DNA of 64,000 nt from Paenibacillus sp. MZ04-78.2. GTDB lineage: Bacteria; Bacillota; Bacilli; Paenibacillales; NBRC-103111. Within the stretch, counting starts at the first letter, position 1. Each line of letters begins with the position of its first letter. Positions 9,264-18,287 of the stretch are shown one piece after another. The stretch spans positions 22,667-86,666 of the forward strand of contig NZ_JANAVJ010000019.1 in the NCBI RefSeq assembly GCF_024213375.1. Direction: 5' to 3'. Below the pieces are notes generated by a model. That model saw nothing but the letters and a program-made list of their open reading frames with translations, made no database searches and was not told the origin of the DNA. Both the position numbers and the translations under genes were made by a program.

Positions 9264-9743
9264 TTATTGCTGCCGGAAGACGATGCCGCGAATGACATTG
9301 CTGCTGTCCAGCACCAGCGTGCTGCGGAACTTGCCGCTTGGATTAACGTAGTTGATGTCCGCTTCGTCTACGGTCTGGCTAATCTGGCCGGGTGCGGCTC
9401 CGACGATTGCGCCGTAGGTGATGCTATCCAGAGGCACACCGGTATTGACAACCTTGCCGTACCACTGACCGGTCGGGTTTTTGCCGGTAACGATCTGGAT
9501 GCCAAATTGGTCCTGATCGCGGAACTTGCGAAGCGCGTTGACAACCTGACTGCCCGAAAGCGTCGTATTGTCATACACCGTAAACGCCGTTTGTGAAAGC
9601 TCCGTCTGGATATTGCTGAAATTGCTTTGAGCCGCCTTGGTCGAATCCTGGGCGGAAATAAACAGCACGACAGCCAGTGTAATGAGTGCGATGGCAAGGA
9701 AGATTCCTGCTGCCATGACAAGTGCCTTCTGCGCATTGGACAT
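9264..9743 (-). CDS. Putative major pilin-like subunit
   Basis: 159 residues from ATG 9743; AAAGGAG lies 10 bases upstream. An in-frame TTG two codons earlier is too close to that site. The N-terminal helix (ALVMAAGIFLAIALITLAVVLFI) is followed by a polar amphipathic segment (STKAAQSNFSNIQTEL) and a C-terminal beta-rich domain, the layout of type IV-like pilins. The gene is isolated by a terminator upstream (9771-9807) and a stem-loop downstream, so it can be expressed at a level different from the assembly genes, as is usual for a major subunit. No classical processing site is visible; the pilin call is inferred. Confidence 0.5.
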   Translation of the reverse strand: MSNAQKALVMAAGIFLAIALITLAVVLFISAQDSTKAAQSNFSNIQTELSQTAFTVYDNTTLSGSQVVNALRKFRDQDQFGIQIVTGKNPTGQWYGKVVNTGVPLDSITYGAIVGAAPGQISQTVDEADINYVNPSGKFRSTLVLDSSNVIRGIVFRQQ

Positions 9744-9770
9744 GTACAATTCTCTCCTTTGATTAGGGGA

Positions 9771-9807
9771 TAAAAAAAACGCCTTCCCGCTGATGAAGGA
9801 AAGCGTC
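9771..9807 (-). terminator. Intrinsic terminator after the TadB-like gene
   Basis: Read on the minus strand, ACGCTTTCCTTC pairs with GAAGGCGT (one internal bulge) and is followed directly by eight T residues. It separates the ATPase/TadB genes from the pilin-like genes. Confidence 0.75.
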
Positions 9808-9815
9808 TATATGGG

Positions 9816-11885
9816 TTACTGGATGCGTTGAAGCTGATCGTAGTACACGGTCATCTGATGTAGGCTGACGACGACAAGCGGAATGACCAAATACCCGAAT
9901 ATCAACGTCATCAAGGGGGCAAACCCGATCCAGCGTCCCCAGCCTGCCTTTTGTTCAATTAACTGTTCATACTCCTGCTTGCGCTGCTCCCGCGCAAACG
10001 CCTGCTCTGCTTCGAGATCGTCGAATGCCTGCCGGATCGTCAAATGCTGCGAAGCCATTTCCAGCTTTTCCACGATCCGAACAAAAGGTAGAAACGGTGC
10101 ATCTTCTTTTAGCTGCGCAAGCGCCTGCTCCTCACCCTGTTCAAAGTGAAGAAGGCAGGCTTGCAGTGGCTCCTTGAAGACCTGCGCGAACTGCTCCATC
10201 CATAACAGAAGCTGTTCAACCGACATCCGATCCATCCCGGCGAGCATGGCAATCACGGCCTGCAACTGATCCACCTCGTGTTTCATCTCCATCTGCCGCA
10301 TACGCCGCTGGAACAGCCGAATACCAACTGGCAGCGTGTACCCGCCCCATCCTGCGGCGAAAGCCAAAAACGCTTCCCACCACGCCAGAAAAGGCTTATT
10401 CAGCTTCTCCAGCTTGCCCAGGATGCGCCGCGCCGCCTCTCGAAGCTGATCCTCCTTGACCTGTGCAGCCGGGTCCTTGCGCAGCAGGCTGATGACGCTA
10501 TTTTCGCTTCGCGGCCTCACCTCCTTTAATTGATCGAGCATCCTGCGATCCAGCGCGGCGGCTTCCCGTGCCTTCGTTTCCTCCTCCGGGGACAACTGCC
10601 CGAAAAGTGTTCCCGGCTTCACAGGTGCATACAGCACCTGATGCCGCTCCGCTGCATGCAAGGACACGAATAAGCCCAGCACCACCAAAAAGGCTGCGAA
10701 CCCGGCCACGATCCGCTGCACGTAAAACCATTCAAGACGTAAGGGAGAGGCTGTATCCTTGAGCAGCCGGGTTATCCGTTCCGCTTCTCGCGAGCCGGGA
10801 ACCGGCCCCAGCCGGTGGGCCAGCCAGCGCATCCACGGCCAGCCATAAACCCGTTGCTCCCATCTTTTTCGGCTGGTGGGCCTTGCGGTCGCATCCAGCT
10901 CCGACAGGTTGCGCAGCAGCACGTAGCATAGCCACACGACGACAAGCAGACAGAGTTTGGCGGCCCAACCGAAAGCGCTGGCGTAGAACGTGTCCATTGC
11001 CGGAAAAAAGTGGCTGGCCCAGGCTTCAATCGGACGGGTAAATAGCAGCGGTAGCAGCGCGATAACGGTCAGCCCCTGTAATAAGAAGCTGAGACGCTCG
11101 CGACGCAGCAATTCCAGATTCAGTTCAATGGACAGCTTTTCCAGTCCCTTGAGGTAGACCGAACCGCTTTCCGTTTGCTGATCGCCATGCTCCTTGATGA
11201 GATACGACAATCCCGCAAAGCCCTGCAAATAACGATTCGGGGCATGCTCCACATATTGCGCCAGTTTATCTTCGGCGTCGCTGTCCGTCAGCATGTCGTA
11301 CAGCTCTTGCCCGTGCAGCGCCATTTCATACGGCGCGCTGTCCGCCGATTCATAGACGGCTTCATCTACCATCCCGTGACGATGGTAATGATGTCTCACA
11401 TCCCCAAGAAACAGACGAAGTTGTCGCAGCAGCCGCATTTCGAGCCGATAAACACCCATATCCGAGAGGATGCCGTGGCCGACCCAAAGACCAATGCCGA
11501 GCATCGCCAGCGTGTAAGGGTCGCGCACCGCCAAAACAAGCGGAATCGCGGCCAAAAACAGGACAAGCCACATCAAGAGCGCCGATTTCATCACCTCAAG
11601 CCGCAGCTTCCATTCGTCCCCGAGCCGCAGGATGACCAATCGCCTGCGAAGGTGCAGCAAGTACATCCTTAAAACCGGCATCTGCTCACAAACGCTGTAT
11701 AGCTGCTGCATGAAACTGTAAACCGCCTGCTTGCGAGGCGCTTGCCCCGGCTTACGCAGCGCTTCGTAGCGCCGGACTGCCGCCACCTCCGAATCACGCC
11801 GGGACAGCCACAGGAAGGCCGCGACAGCGGCAAGAAAGAGCACGGTTACGATGCCGAGCAGAGGGGAGAGCCATTCCCGAATCAT
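9816..11885 (-). CDS. TadB/TadC (GspF)-like pilus assembly membrane protein, double-length
   Basis: 689 residues. A membrane helix at ~8-28 precedes a cytoplasmic region and pairs of helices near ~100-140, ~265-315 and a second set near ~395-415, ~510-530 and ~660-685. The pattern suggests two GspF/TadB-type modules in one chain, where TadB and TadC are normally separate. The motif AVIAMLAGMDRMSVEQLLLWMEQFA in the second half resembles the TadC cytoplasmic helix bundle. Its ATG overlaps the stop of the CpaF-like ATPase (ATGA), which supports a shared complex: the ATPase drives this platform protein to insert or extract pilin. The fusion call rests on helix spacing, not on alignment. Confidence 0.65.
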   Translation of the reverse strand: MIREWLSPLLGIVTVLFLAAVAAFLWLSRRDSEVAAVRRYEALRKPGQAPRKQAVYSFMQQLYSVCEQMPVLRMYLLHLRRRLVILRLGDEWKLRLEVMKSALLMWLVLFLAAIPLVLAVRDPYTLAMLGIGLWVGHGILSDMGVYRLEMRLLRQLRLFLGDVRHHYHRHGMVDEAVYESADSAPYEMALHGQELYDMLTDSDAEDKLAQYVEHAPNRYLQGFAGLSYLIKEHGDQQTESGSVYLKGLEKLSIELNLELLRRERLSFLLQGLTVIALLPLLFTRPIEAWASHFFPAMDTFYASAFGWAAKLCLLVVVWLCYVLLRNLSELDATARPTSRKRWEQRVYGWPWMRWLAHRLGPVPGSREAERITRLLKDTASPLRLEWFYVQRIVAGFAAFLVVLGLFVSLHAAERHQVLYAPVKPGTLFGQLSPEEETKAREAAALDRRMLDQLKEVRPRSENSVISLLRKDPAAQVKEDQLREAARRILGKLEKLNKPFLAWWEAFLAFAAGWGGYTLPVGIRLFQRRMRQMEMKHEVDQLQAVIAMLAGMDRMSVEQLLLWMEQFAQVFKEPLQACLLHFEQGEEQALAQLKEDAPFLPFVRIVEKLEMASQHLTIRQAFDDLEAEQAFAREQRKQEYEQLIEQKAGWGRWIGFAPLMTLIFGYLVIPLVVVSLHQMTVYYDQLQRIQ

Positions 11886-13744
11886 GTCTCATCCCCCCAA
11901 TGGGATGCCAGAAACGCATCAAAGACGGCCTGATCGGGGCCGCTCAAGTATTCCGCAATCTCGCAGCGACTTTGCTCGGACAGGGGATGAACGGCAACGT
12001 AACGGCCGTCGCGGTATTCGACGAGATTTCGGGCGGTGTACAGCGGGCGATCCGTCGAGCGGCGGAAGTATTCGAGCGTCGTTTCCATAAAGGCTGCCAT
12101 CCGTTCGTCCTTTGTCATTTTCCCGCGAAAGGCTTCCGGGTACGCCGTCTCCTGCGGCACTGGGACGCATTCCGTAATGCGCTCGATATAGCGCCGTCCG
12201 TCCAGGTCGCGGCGGAGGTGAATATCGAAGTTGACGACGCTGACGACCTGCTGCTCCGCCACACGCTCGTTCGTAAACACCTTTGTTTTCAACAAGGAAT
12301 TGCGGAGAGACAGCACAAGGTCACGGAAGGTTTTGGCGTGATGCGTGAACAAGGTGAATAATGACGCCACCTGTGCCATCTGAACCATCCAAGCGGCGAC
12401 CGGGTCGGTCGCTACCTCGCCCAAAATATTGACAGTGCCGTCCGTCTTCTTCTGGATGTCCAGCCCCTGTTGACCGGAAATCGTCTCTGTTTCGCGCAGG
12501 CTGACGATGTTGCGTTCTGGATAAATTTTGCGCAATTGAAGCTCAAAGCTCATTTCCTGTACCCGGATCGGCAGCACTTCTGGAATATGGCGAACCATCG
12601 CCATAAGCAGGGTTGTTTTGCCGCTGCCCTGCGCGCCGGTAATCGCGGTGATCCGCGCACCCGATACCAAGTAACGAATGAGGCCAATCGGCAATTCCGC
12701 GCCTTCGTCCTGAATCAACTGCTCTAGCGTCGCGCTTTGCACGTCGAATTTGCGCACAAAAAAAGCCCACGATTCACTGAATCGGGGGCGCAGCACGACG
12801 ACGCGGGAGCCGTCTGCCATTTCATTGACCTTAAATCCGTTCGCCTCGGACAACTGGCCGGGAAAATTGTGCTTATAGATGATCTGGCAAACGCGTCGTA
12901 GTTCCTGCTCGGAGCCGAAGGACAAGAAGCTCAGGTGGATGGACTTCCCTTTGTAAAACAGCCATACGCTGTCATGCGAACGGGGCAGCGACTGAAGTTG
13001 TGCGTCCTCCTCCAGCGACCATTCGCCCTCCCACATGAGCGGCGGCAGACCAGATACGCCCCCGGATACGCCGTCCACACGCATGTCGCGCAGCTCGTCC
13101 ACGACGCTGAATCCTTTGTAATGCTGATAAATCCGCTGGACGACAAGCTGGAGCTTATCGTCCGTCGTCAAACACGGCGCTTCATGGGCGAAGACGCTAC
13201 GAATATCCTCCTCCGTAATCCGGTACGTTTCAAGCTGGCCTTCCTCGTTTCGTCTTTGCCGATCCCATTCATAGGTTTGAACGAGCCGGTCGAGCGCATG
13301 AAGCCCAGCTTCCTTTTTATATGTGTAAAGCAGAATATCAAACTGGTCTTGCGCGGAGAGGGACTCCGGCTGATGAAAAGGCAGCAGGAGGTTCAAATGC
13401 GCATCGTCCAACTCATAGCGCTGCGCGAGCAGGTCGGCAATGATCTCCTTGACGTATTCCTTGTCCCGCAGATCACCGGAGGTGCAGCCCCGCAGCGCCT
13501 TTTTCAGCTCCGCCCGTTTGCTTTTTCGGCGGCGGTATTCTTCCTCCGACAAACCGAAGTCGGCCAGGTTGCTGCTGGTTAACTCGTGTAGCGTTGCTTT
13601 TACGAAAGTGGTCATCGCTTCCAGCGTATATACCGATGTGTCGTCCGTCCGTTCCGGCAATCGTCGGCTCAGGCGCAAATAAAGGAAGAAGATTGAAAGC
13701 AACAAGAGCGCGATCAGGATGAAGGCATTGAGCATAGCCGTCAT
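11882..13744 (-). CDS. CpaF/TadA-like secretion ATPase with N-terminal membrane helix
   Basis: 620 residues. The C-terminal half is a type II/IV secretion ATPase: Walker A GAQGSGKTTL near residue ~350, an Asp box (IRVQEMSFELQL), a Walker B-like region (VNILGEVATDPVAAWM) and a His box (LFTHHAKTFRDLV). The N-terminal part contains the CpaF helical domain (EYVKEIIADLL, FSVVDELRD). Unusually, residues 4-25 (LNAFILIALLLLSIFFLYLRL) form a membrane helix, which CpaF ATPases normally lack. In Walker B the expected GEVR/GExR reads GEVATDP, so an Arg is missing. It powers assembly of the Tad-like apparatus at the inner face of the membrane. Confidence 0.8.
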   Translation of the reverse strand: MTAMLNAFILIALLLLSIFFLYLRLSRRLPERTDDTSVYTLEAMTTFVKATLHELTSSNLADFGLSEEEYRRRKSKRAELKKALRGCTSGDLRDKEYVKEIIADLLAQRYELDDAHLNLLLPFHQPESLSAQDQFDILLYTYKKEAGLHALDRLVQTYEWDRQRRNEEGQLETYRITEEDIRSVFAHEAPCLTTDDKLQLVVQRIYQHYKGFSVVDELRDMRVDGVSGGVSGLPPLMWEGEWSLEEDAQLQSLPRSHDSVWLFYKGKSIHLSFLSFGSEQELRRVCQIIYKHNFPGQLSEANGFKVNEMADGSRVVVLRPRFSESWAFFVRKFDVQSATLEQLIQDEGAELPIGLIRYLVSGARITAITGAQGSGKTTLLMAMVRHIPEVLPIRVQEMSFELQLRKIYPERNIVSLRETETISGQQGLDIQKKTDGTVNILGEVATDPVAAWMVQMAQVASLFTLFTHHAKTFRDLVLSLRNSLLKTKVFTNERVAEQQVVSVVNFDIHLRRDLDGRRYIERITECVPVPQETAYPEAFRGKMTKDERMAAFMETTLEYFRRSTDRPLYTARNLVEYRDGRYVAVHPLSEQSRCEIAEYLSGPDQAVFDAFLASHWGDET

Positions 13745-14580
13745 GGCGTGTCGCCCTCCTTCCCTCCGAAAAGGTGCTGCCTTGCGCCTGCGCTTTCGAT
13801 CACAGCCTGCGCCAATCGTCGCACCTGCTGCACGAACAGGTGGTTCTCATGACCGCTTGCTATCTTCCTGTTGCGAAACCAGAAAGGATTCGCTTCGCCA
13901 TGCTGTGCCGCATCCATCCAGCCTGTATTATGTGCAATAGGGTACACGGTCGGTCCTATACGGAATTGACGCATGAGATTTTTAGAAGTGAACGTCGAAT
14001 AAGGGTCGTACTGTCCGAACACGAGCAGCGTTCTTCGGCCTTGCAGCATCGCTGCTTCTGCCGATTGAAAAAATCGCTCTAGAAGGAGACGGTTTTGCGG
14101 CAGGCAGACGACCCATACGTCGGCCTGCTGCCGCAGCATTTCGTCCCAAGCCGACCCGCTGCCGCTCCCCCCATCCAACAGCACTACATCGTAAGCGCGG
14201 CGGGCAACCGCAAGCAGCGGTGTGAGCCATTCCATTGCCGTTTCGATAAAGATATCCTCTTGCTTGATGGAGCCGGGCAAAATATCCAGGCGATCCCGCA
14301 GCAACGGATGGGCATAGTCACGCAGCATGACAGGCTCCAGCTTGCGGTTTTTCAGCAGACGCAAGAGCGCATCAATTCCCGTGTCCGGGGTATGCATGTC
14401 CTCTCTTCCGGCAGGTCGATAATAGGCTCGTTCGACAGCAGCGTAACTGCTTAGCAAATGCCCAAGCAACAGCAATCGCGCCGAATATTCCAAACCCATG
14501 CACGTCGCCGCGGCGAGCAGATTAGTCGTTGTCCCGGCCTGACCGGATACAGGACTCCAAAATACAACGGTAGCTCCCAT
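13741..14580 (-). CDS. CpaE/TadZ-like degenerate ParA-family ATPase (1)
   Basis: 279 residues from ATG 14580, chosen because GAAAGGAGAACG sits just upstream. It has a MinD/ParA fold signature: VVFWSPVSGQAGTTTNLLAAA at the P-loop position, then LLLGH and a later DVVLLDGGSGSG. The P-loop has lost the signature lysine and reads SGQAGTTT, as in the deviant loops of TadZ proteins. TadZ/CpaE proteins place the pilus machine in the cell, so this fits a localisation factor. It overlaps cpaF by 4 bp and follows a second similar gene. Confidence 0.65.
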   Translation of the reverse strand: MGATVVFWSPVSGQAGTTTNLLAAATCMGLEYSARLLLLGHLLSSYAAVERAYYRPAGREDMHTPDTGIDALLRLLKNRKLEPVMLRDYAHPLLRDRLDILPGSIKQEDIFIETAMEWLTPLLAVARRAYDVVLLDGGSGSGSAWDEMLRQQADVWVVCLPQNRLLLERFFQSAEAAMLQGRRTLLVFGQYDPYSTFTSKNLMRQFRIGPTVYPIAHNTGWMDAAQHGEANPFWFRNRKIASGHENHLFVQQVRRLAQAVIESAGARQHLFGGKEGDTP

Positions 14581-14594
14581 AAACGTTCTCCTTT

Positions 14595-15302
14595 CTACCA
14601 CACCCGCACCCGTTTACGAGCGATTGCCCAGGCTCGTCGCGCTGTCTTGCGGTCGCAATCGCCAAGCTGCTCCAGCATCGTCAGCAGCATCTCGCGAAAC
14701 GCCCCGGTCAGCCCGCGAAGGTCGATGCGGCCGTGGTGTTGATTGTTCAAATCGACGGCTGCATCGCGTTCGTCCAAAGGGAAGCGAAACACCGTATCCT
14801 CCAATTGGATATGCCGCAACCGCTTTTCGGCTCGCCACGCTGCCAACTTTCCCGGTATGTCAGGGGAGAGCAACTCGAAAAACGAGACAGGCTCTTCCGT
14901 GTTCTGTAAGCCGAGACGAATCATCAGTTCCTCGTTTTTCTCCAGCGATAACCGCCTTCCATCCCAGCACCACACCCGCTTATCAAACTGGGACAGGTTG
15001 TGGTGGAAAACAAATTCCGTATGGTCAGTGTCCACCAGCATGATGTCGTATGCCGGTGTCGTCCCTACCTGTGCCAAGCCTCGTTCAAGCTGTTCGGGAG
15101 TGAGATAGCCGTAGGCCACGTCCATACCTTCATAATCCTGAACGGCGCTATTGGCATAGGCGTGCGGCAGATAACCCCGAATCGACTGCGTGACGGTGGA
15201 ATCCACCAACAGCACTTTATTCCCCAAGGCCACAAGCAAGCGGCCAAGCACCAACAAAGCATGCGTCTTGTCCGCTACGCCGATAAAAACAATTTTTTTC
15301 AT
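14595..15302 (-). CDS. CpaE/TadZ-like ATPase-fold protein (2), no P-loop
   Basis: 235 residues from ATG 15302, which follows GAGGAGTGCGGAT. The start (KKIVFIGVADKTHALLVLGRLL) and LLVDST and DIMLVDTDHTEF have the strand order of ParA/MinD proteins, but no Walker A motif is present. It likely dimerises with, or scaffolds, the neighbouring degenerate ATPase. The C-terminal ~60 residues are charged and helical. Assignment rests on fold pattern and position between the SAF protein and the first TadZ-like gene. Confidence 0.5.
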   Translation of the reverse strand: MKKIVFIGVADKTHALLVLGRLLVALGNKVLLVDSTVTQSIRGYLPHAYANSAVQDYEGMDVAYGYLTPEQLERGLAQVGTTPAYDIMLVDTDHTEFVFHHNLSQFDKRVWCWDGRRLSLEKNEELMIRLGLQNTEEPVSFFELLSPDIPGKLAAWRAEKRLRHIQLEDTVFRFPLDERDAAVDLNNQHHGRIDLRGLTGAFREMLLTMLEQLGDCDRKTARRAWAIARKRVRVW

Positions 15303-15313
15303 ATCCGCACTCC

Positions 15314-16435
15314 TCATTGATTGAAGATGTTTTCCCACTTATCTTCGCTTGCCGGAGGCGCTTCGGTTGCAGGAGGCATACCCGATGGCAGCGACGGCGA
15401 AACGGCAGGAGGGGGCGTCTGTTGATTTTTCGGAGATTGAGTAGCTGCTGCACCAGCAGCATCACTCACGCTAGGCTGCGGACCATTCGTCGAAACTGCT
15501 GATTCTCCAGACTGCGGTGTGCCTACTGGCTGTGTTCCGCCCATGGCATTGCCCTGCCGCGTCGTCATCCGTTCGTTTTGCAACTGCTGCTGCACGGTTA
15601 CACTACCGCTGGTGACGCGAAGCTTGTCCGAGTCGCTGACCGCCTTCAAATTGCCATCCAGCGTTTGACGCAGCGCGCGGGCAAGTTCGATTTTTGCGGT
15701 TTCGAGCAGATTGGGATCGACCGCCATCAGGTTCAATACCTTCTGATTGGCCGGATAGTTGACCACAGCCGCTTCCTGTAAGCCTGGCTCGATGTACGGG
15801 AGGGCATACAGCCGCGCTCCCTGCAAGTACGCATCAATAATTGCGCTGGACGTTTGGAGGATGTCCATCTCATTCAGTTCCAGCCACACAACCGTACCGG
15901 ACAGCTCCTGTACCTTCTTTTTAGATAAAAGAACAAAGTCCTCGCCAGTTGGAAAGCCGATGCGAACGTCTATATATTGGTTAGGCTTGAGATTAGAGGG
16001 AAGCTGAATGACCTGAAACTCCTGTATGCGCAAATCCTTCGGAATGGGCTGTCCTTCGTACAATAAAGAGGAAAGTAGCGGCATTCCTGATGCAAGCTCG
16101 ATCTTGGCGTTTTTGCCGATGATGCTTTCCCGGTCGGTGATTACGCCCGGCGGAACCAAACTGACGGGCATCGGAACAGCCTTGAGGTCATCCGCTTTGA
16201 GCGAGACGCCTGCCGGTATCGTTTTTGCAGTCGTCCAGACATTTCGGCTGTTTTGCTGCTCCTCCTTTTTCAATTGCTGAATCTGCCGCTCATACTCCTC
16301 TTTCATCTGTTGCTGCTTTTGCTGCTGGTCGGTGTGCTGCATCAGCATATACAAGGCCGCTGCTACCAGAAGCGCCACGCTGATCGCAATGGCTCCCATG
16401 ATGAGCGTCTTGCGGTGTCGATACGTCCATGACAT
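15314..16435 (-). CDS. SAF-domain CpaB/RcpC-like pilus protein
   Basis: 373 residues. An N-terminal membrane helix (LIMGAIAISVALLVAAALYML) is followed by a Gln/Glu-rich coiled coil (~35-62). A SAF domain comes next (~68-130: IPAGVSLKADDLKAVPMP, GKNAKIELASGMPLLSSLL), then a beta region and a Pro/Ser-rich C-terminus. This is the order of Flp pilus assembly CpaB/RcpC proteins, which in diderms guide the secretin. In a Gram-positive cell it may stabilise the fibre in the wall. First gene of the Tad-like block after a small ICE gene. Confidence 0.75.
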   Translation of the reverse strand: MSWTYRHRKTLIMGAIAISVALLVAAALYMLMQHTDQQQKQQQMKEEYERQIQQLKKEEQQNSRNVWTTAKTIPAGVSLKADDLKAVPMPVSLVPPGVITDRESIIGKNAKIELASGMPLLSSLLYEGQPIPKDLRIQEFQVIQLPSNLKPNQYIDVRIGFPTGEDFVLLSKKKVQELSGTVVWLELNEMDILQTSSAIIDAYLQGARLYALPYIEPGLQEAAVVNYPANQKVLNLMAVDPNLLETAKIELARALRQTLDGNLKAVSDSDKLRVTSGSVTVQQQLQNERMTTRQGNAMGGTQPVGTPQSGESAVSTNGPQPSVSDAAGAAATQSPKNQQTPPPAVSPSLPSGMPPATEAPPASEDKWENIFNQ

Positions 16436-16482
16436 CGTTCACGATCTCCTTTCATTTATATAGAAGATACCTTGCGCTTCTC

Positions 16483-17094
16483 TTAACGCGCTTCGCCTCG
16501 CGGACGCGGCTTTGATGGGGCTTGCTCCGCTTGTCGTTGTGCCAGCTTCTCGGCCGCCCATGTGGGCGTATGCTCCGGCTTCAGGAACCCCATCAGGTCT
16601 TCCCGGTTATAGCGGTATTCATCGCCGGAATAGAGGGTTTCCGCATAGACCGCCCGCCCACGTGAGTTCCCCGAAGCCCCGAAACCTCCCGTTACCCAAA
16701 TCAACTGATGGTCTGCCGTGCGAAATTCCGGTCGCAACCAATCCAAACGGGTCACAACAATTCTGCCGCCGAGATCATCGTCACTTTTGATGGGCAGGCA
16801 TTGGTCGGGTTGAATGGGAGGCATCGGCTCCGTGATCGTAGCGCGCTCGGTCTGGAGTTTCTCGATTTCCCATTGCAATAGCTTGGTAAATTCCTGCATT
16901 GCGACTAGGTAATCCGCATATCCTTCTGCACCGTAATACTGATCGATACCAAACAAATTATTCTGCGAGCAGTAGCAAACCAAATAGGGCTTTTCGGTAT
17001 TCGTGATGTCGATGCCTAAAACAACCTCCACCCTGCCAATGGGTAGCGCTTGATAGACTTCGTAGTCACCGGCCATTCGTTTCTCTTGCTCCAT
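16483..17094 (-). CDS. Hypothetical mobile-element protein
   Basis: 203 residues, soluble, no signal peptide. The C-terminal third (YAETLYSGDEYRYNREDLMGFLKPEHTPTWAAEKL) resembles a short domain I associate with several ICE proteins of Firmicutes. The N-terminal part (IGRVEVVLGIDITNTEKPYLVCYCSQNNLFGI) carries a two-cysteine motif. The ATG is 3 bp after the stop of the 56-residue gene upstream, so the two are coupled. No function can be assigned. Confidence 0.5.
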   Translation of the reverse strand: MEQEKRMAGDYEVYQALPIGRVEVVLGIDITNTEKPYLVCYCSQNNLFGIDQYYGAEGYADYLVAMQEFTKLLQWEIEKLQTERATITEPMPPIQPDQCLPIKSDDDLGGRIVVTRLDWLRPEFRTADHQLIWVTGGFGASGNSRGRAVYAETLYSGDEYRYNREDLMGFLKPEHTPTWAAEKLAQRQAEQAPSKPRPRGEAR

Positions 17095-17096
17095 CG

Positions 17097-17267
17097 TCAG
17101 CCCTCCCGGTTCTTTTTGCGGTCACGTTTCTTGTGCCAGCCTTCGGCTTCCTGAGCCTGCTTGCGCAGTTGTGCTTCTTCCTCCTCAGATGGCCTACTAC
17201 GCGCAAAACCCGGCTTTTCTTTCATCAGACGTTCATACTGACGCCGTTTTCCTTTCGTAAAGTCCAT
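17097..17267 (-). CDS. Small basic element protein (56 aa)
   Basis: 56 residues, start ATG 17267 preceded by GGAGGAGATCATCTA. The sequence is strongly charged (MDFTKGKRRQYERLMKEKPGF at the start, KKRDRKKNREG at the end) with an acidic SEEEEAQ centre. Short basic proteins of this kind often accompany ParB in ICEs and plasmids. The stop overlaps the region just before the next gene (TGACGATG), indicating translational coupling. Role unknown. Confidence 0.6.
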   Translation of the reverse strand: MDFTKGKRRQYERLMKEKPGFARSRPSEEEEAQLRKQAQEAEGWHKKRDRKKNREG

Positions 17268-17296
17268 TAGATGATCTCCTCCCCGAAAATGGGCAT

Positions 17297-17322
17297 AAAA
17301 AAAGCTCTCCGTCAGGGGAGAG
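17297..17322 (-). terminator. Intrinsic terminator after parB
   Basis: On the minus strand CTCTCC-CCTGAC-GGAGAG is followed by CTTTTTTT. It lies 30 bp past the parB stop and shields the downstream small genes from parAB transcription. Confidence 0.85.
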
Positions 17323-17351
17323 GGTGCATGAACAAGGCGGCAACGGGGGAA

Positions 17352-18287
17352 TTACCGTTCGTGCTCCCTCTGCCGCCTTTTGTACCAGGTTTCCAGCAGT
17401 TGCACGATCAGGTCTTCCTTTTGTTTTTCCGAGAAGTCTCGTGGGAAAAAGCGGTCGATTCGTTCTCGCTGAATACTCATTTTTTCTTTCTGATTCGGCT
17501 TTTCCTCCGTTAGTATGGTGTAAATGACATCTGTATTCAGCCTGCCTTCTTGACTCATCTTTTTCATACGCTGAGCCTGTGCAAGTGAAGGCGTGCAGTC
17601 CTCTGCCTGCATGGTATCGAATAGGGCTTGCTGTTCTTTCTCGGCCAAGTAAGATAACTCAACGGCAGGATTAAAGGCAATCCGTTTGTCGTCTACCATT
17701 TCGAGAATGTGAGGAGTGAGTTCCGTTAGGCGAATATAACGTTGAACCTGCCTGCCGCTTTCTCCAGCTTCCCGACCTACAACTTCAGCGCTTTCTAACT
17801 TTCCGACAACTTGTCGTGAAGTGAGATCTGTCCGTTGACCTTGCCGATTAATTGCAGCCATCTTCATCTTATAGGCAAAGGCTTTTTCGCTTGGTGAAAT
17901 ATATTCCCGTTGCAGATTGCTGTCTACCATGATAATAGTCGCCTGATCGTCATCCAACTCGCGAACGAGACAAGGGATTGTCTCCATTCCAGCCAACTCG
18001 CTTGCTTTCTTGCGGCGATGGCCGGATACCATTTCGTATCCACCGCCTACCTTTGGCCGAACTAAGCCGGGAACAAGGACACCATACTGCTTGACACTAT
18101 CCGCCATTTCTAACATCGCTTCATCCGCCCTTACCTTAAAGGGATGACCGGGAAATTCACTAATTTCAGCCAATGGAATATCCATCACCTTTTCCCGTTG
18201 CGAATCGTTGCGGCTTTCCTCTGTCGAGAATAAATCATCGACTTTGGTCAGCTTTATGCTGGCGAGCCGATCTTCTTTCGCTGCCAA
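17352..18287 (-). CDS. parB: ParB partition protein
   Basis: 311 residues from a TTG start at 18287. I chose TTG because AAGGAGGTGCAGGATA precedes it and the longer in-frame extension lacks family resemblance. ParB/Spo0J hallmarks run in order: the nuclease-like box VKQYGVLVPGLVRP with GYEMVSGHRRKKASELAG, then RELDDDQATIIMVDSNLQRE and ISPSEKAFAYKMKM (CTPase box C), then the HTH (SGRQVQRYIRL). The C-terminus (residues ~255-311) is charged. It binds parS sites and works with ParA in segregating or stabilising the element. It lies 53 bp inside the 3' end of parA in another frame. Confidence 0.9.
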   Translation of the reverse strand: MAAKEDRLASIKLTKVDDLFSTEESRNDSQREKVMDIPLAEISEFPGHPFKVRADEAMLEMADSVKQYGVLVPGLVRPKVGGGYEMVSGHRRKKASELAGMETIPCLVRELDDDQATIIMVDSNLQREYISPSEKAFAYKMKMAAINRQGQRTDLTSRQVVGKLESAEVVGREAGESGRQVQRYIRLTELTPHILEMVDDKRIAFNPAVELSYLAEKEQQALFDTMQAEDCTPSLAQAQRMKKMSQEGRLNTDVIYTILTEEKPNQKEKMSIQRERIDRFFPRDFSEKQKEDLIVQLLETWYKRRQREHER

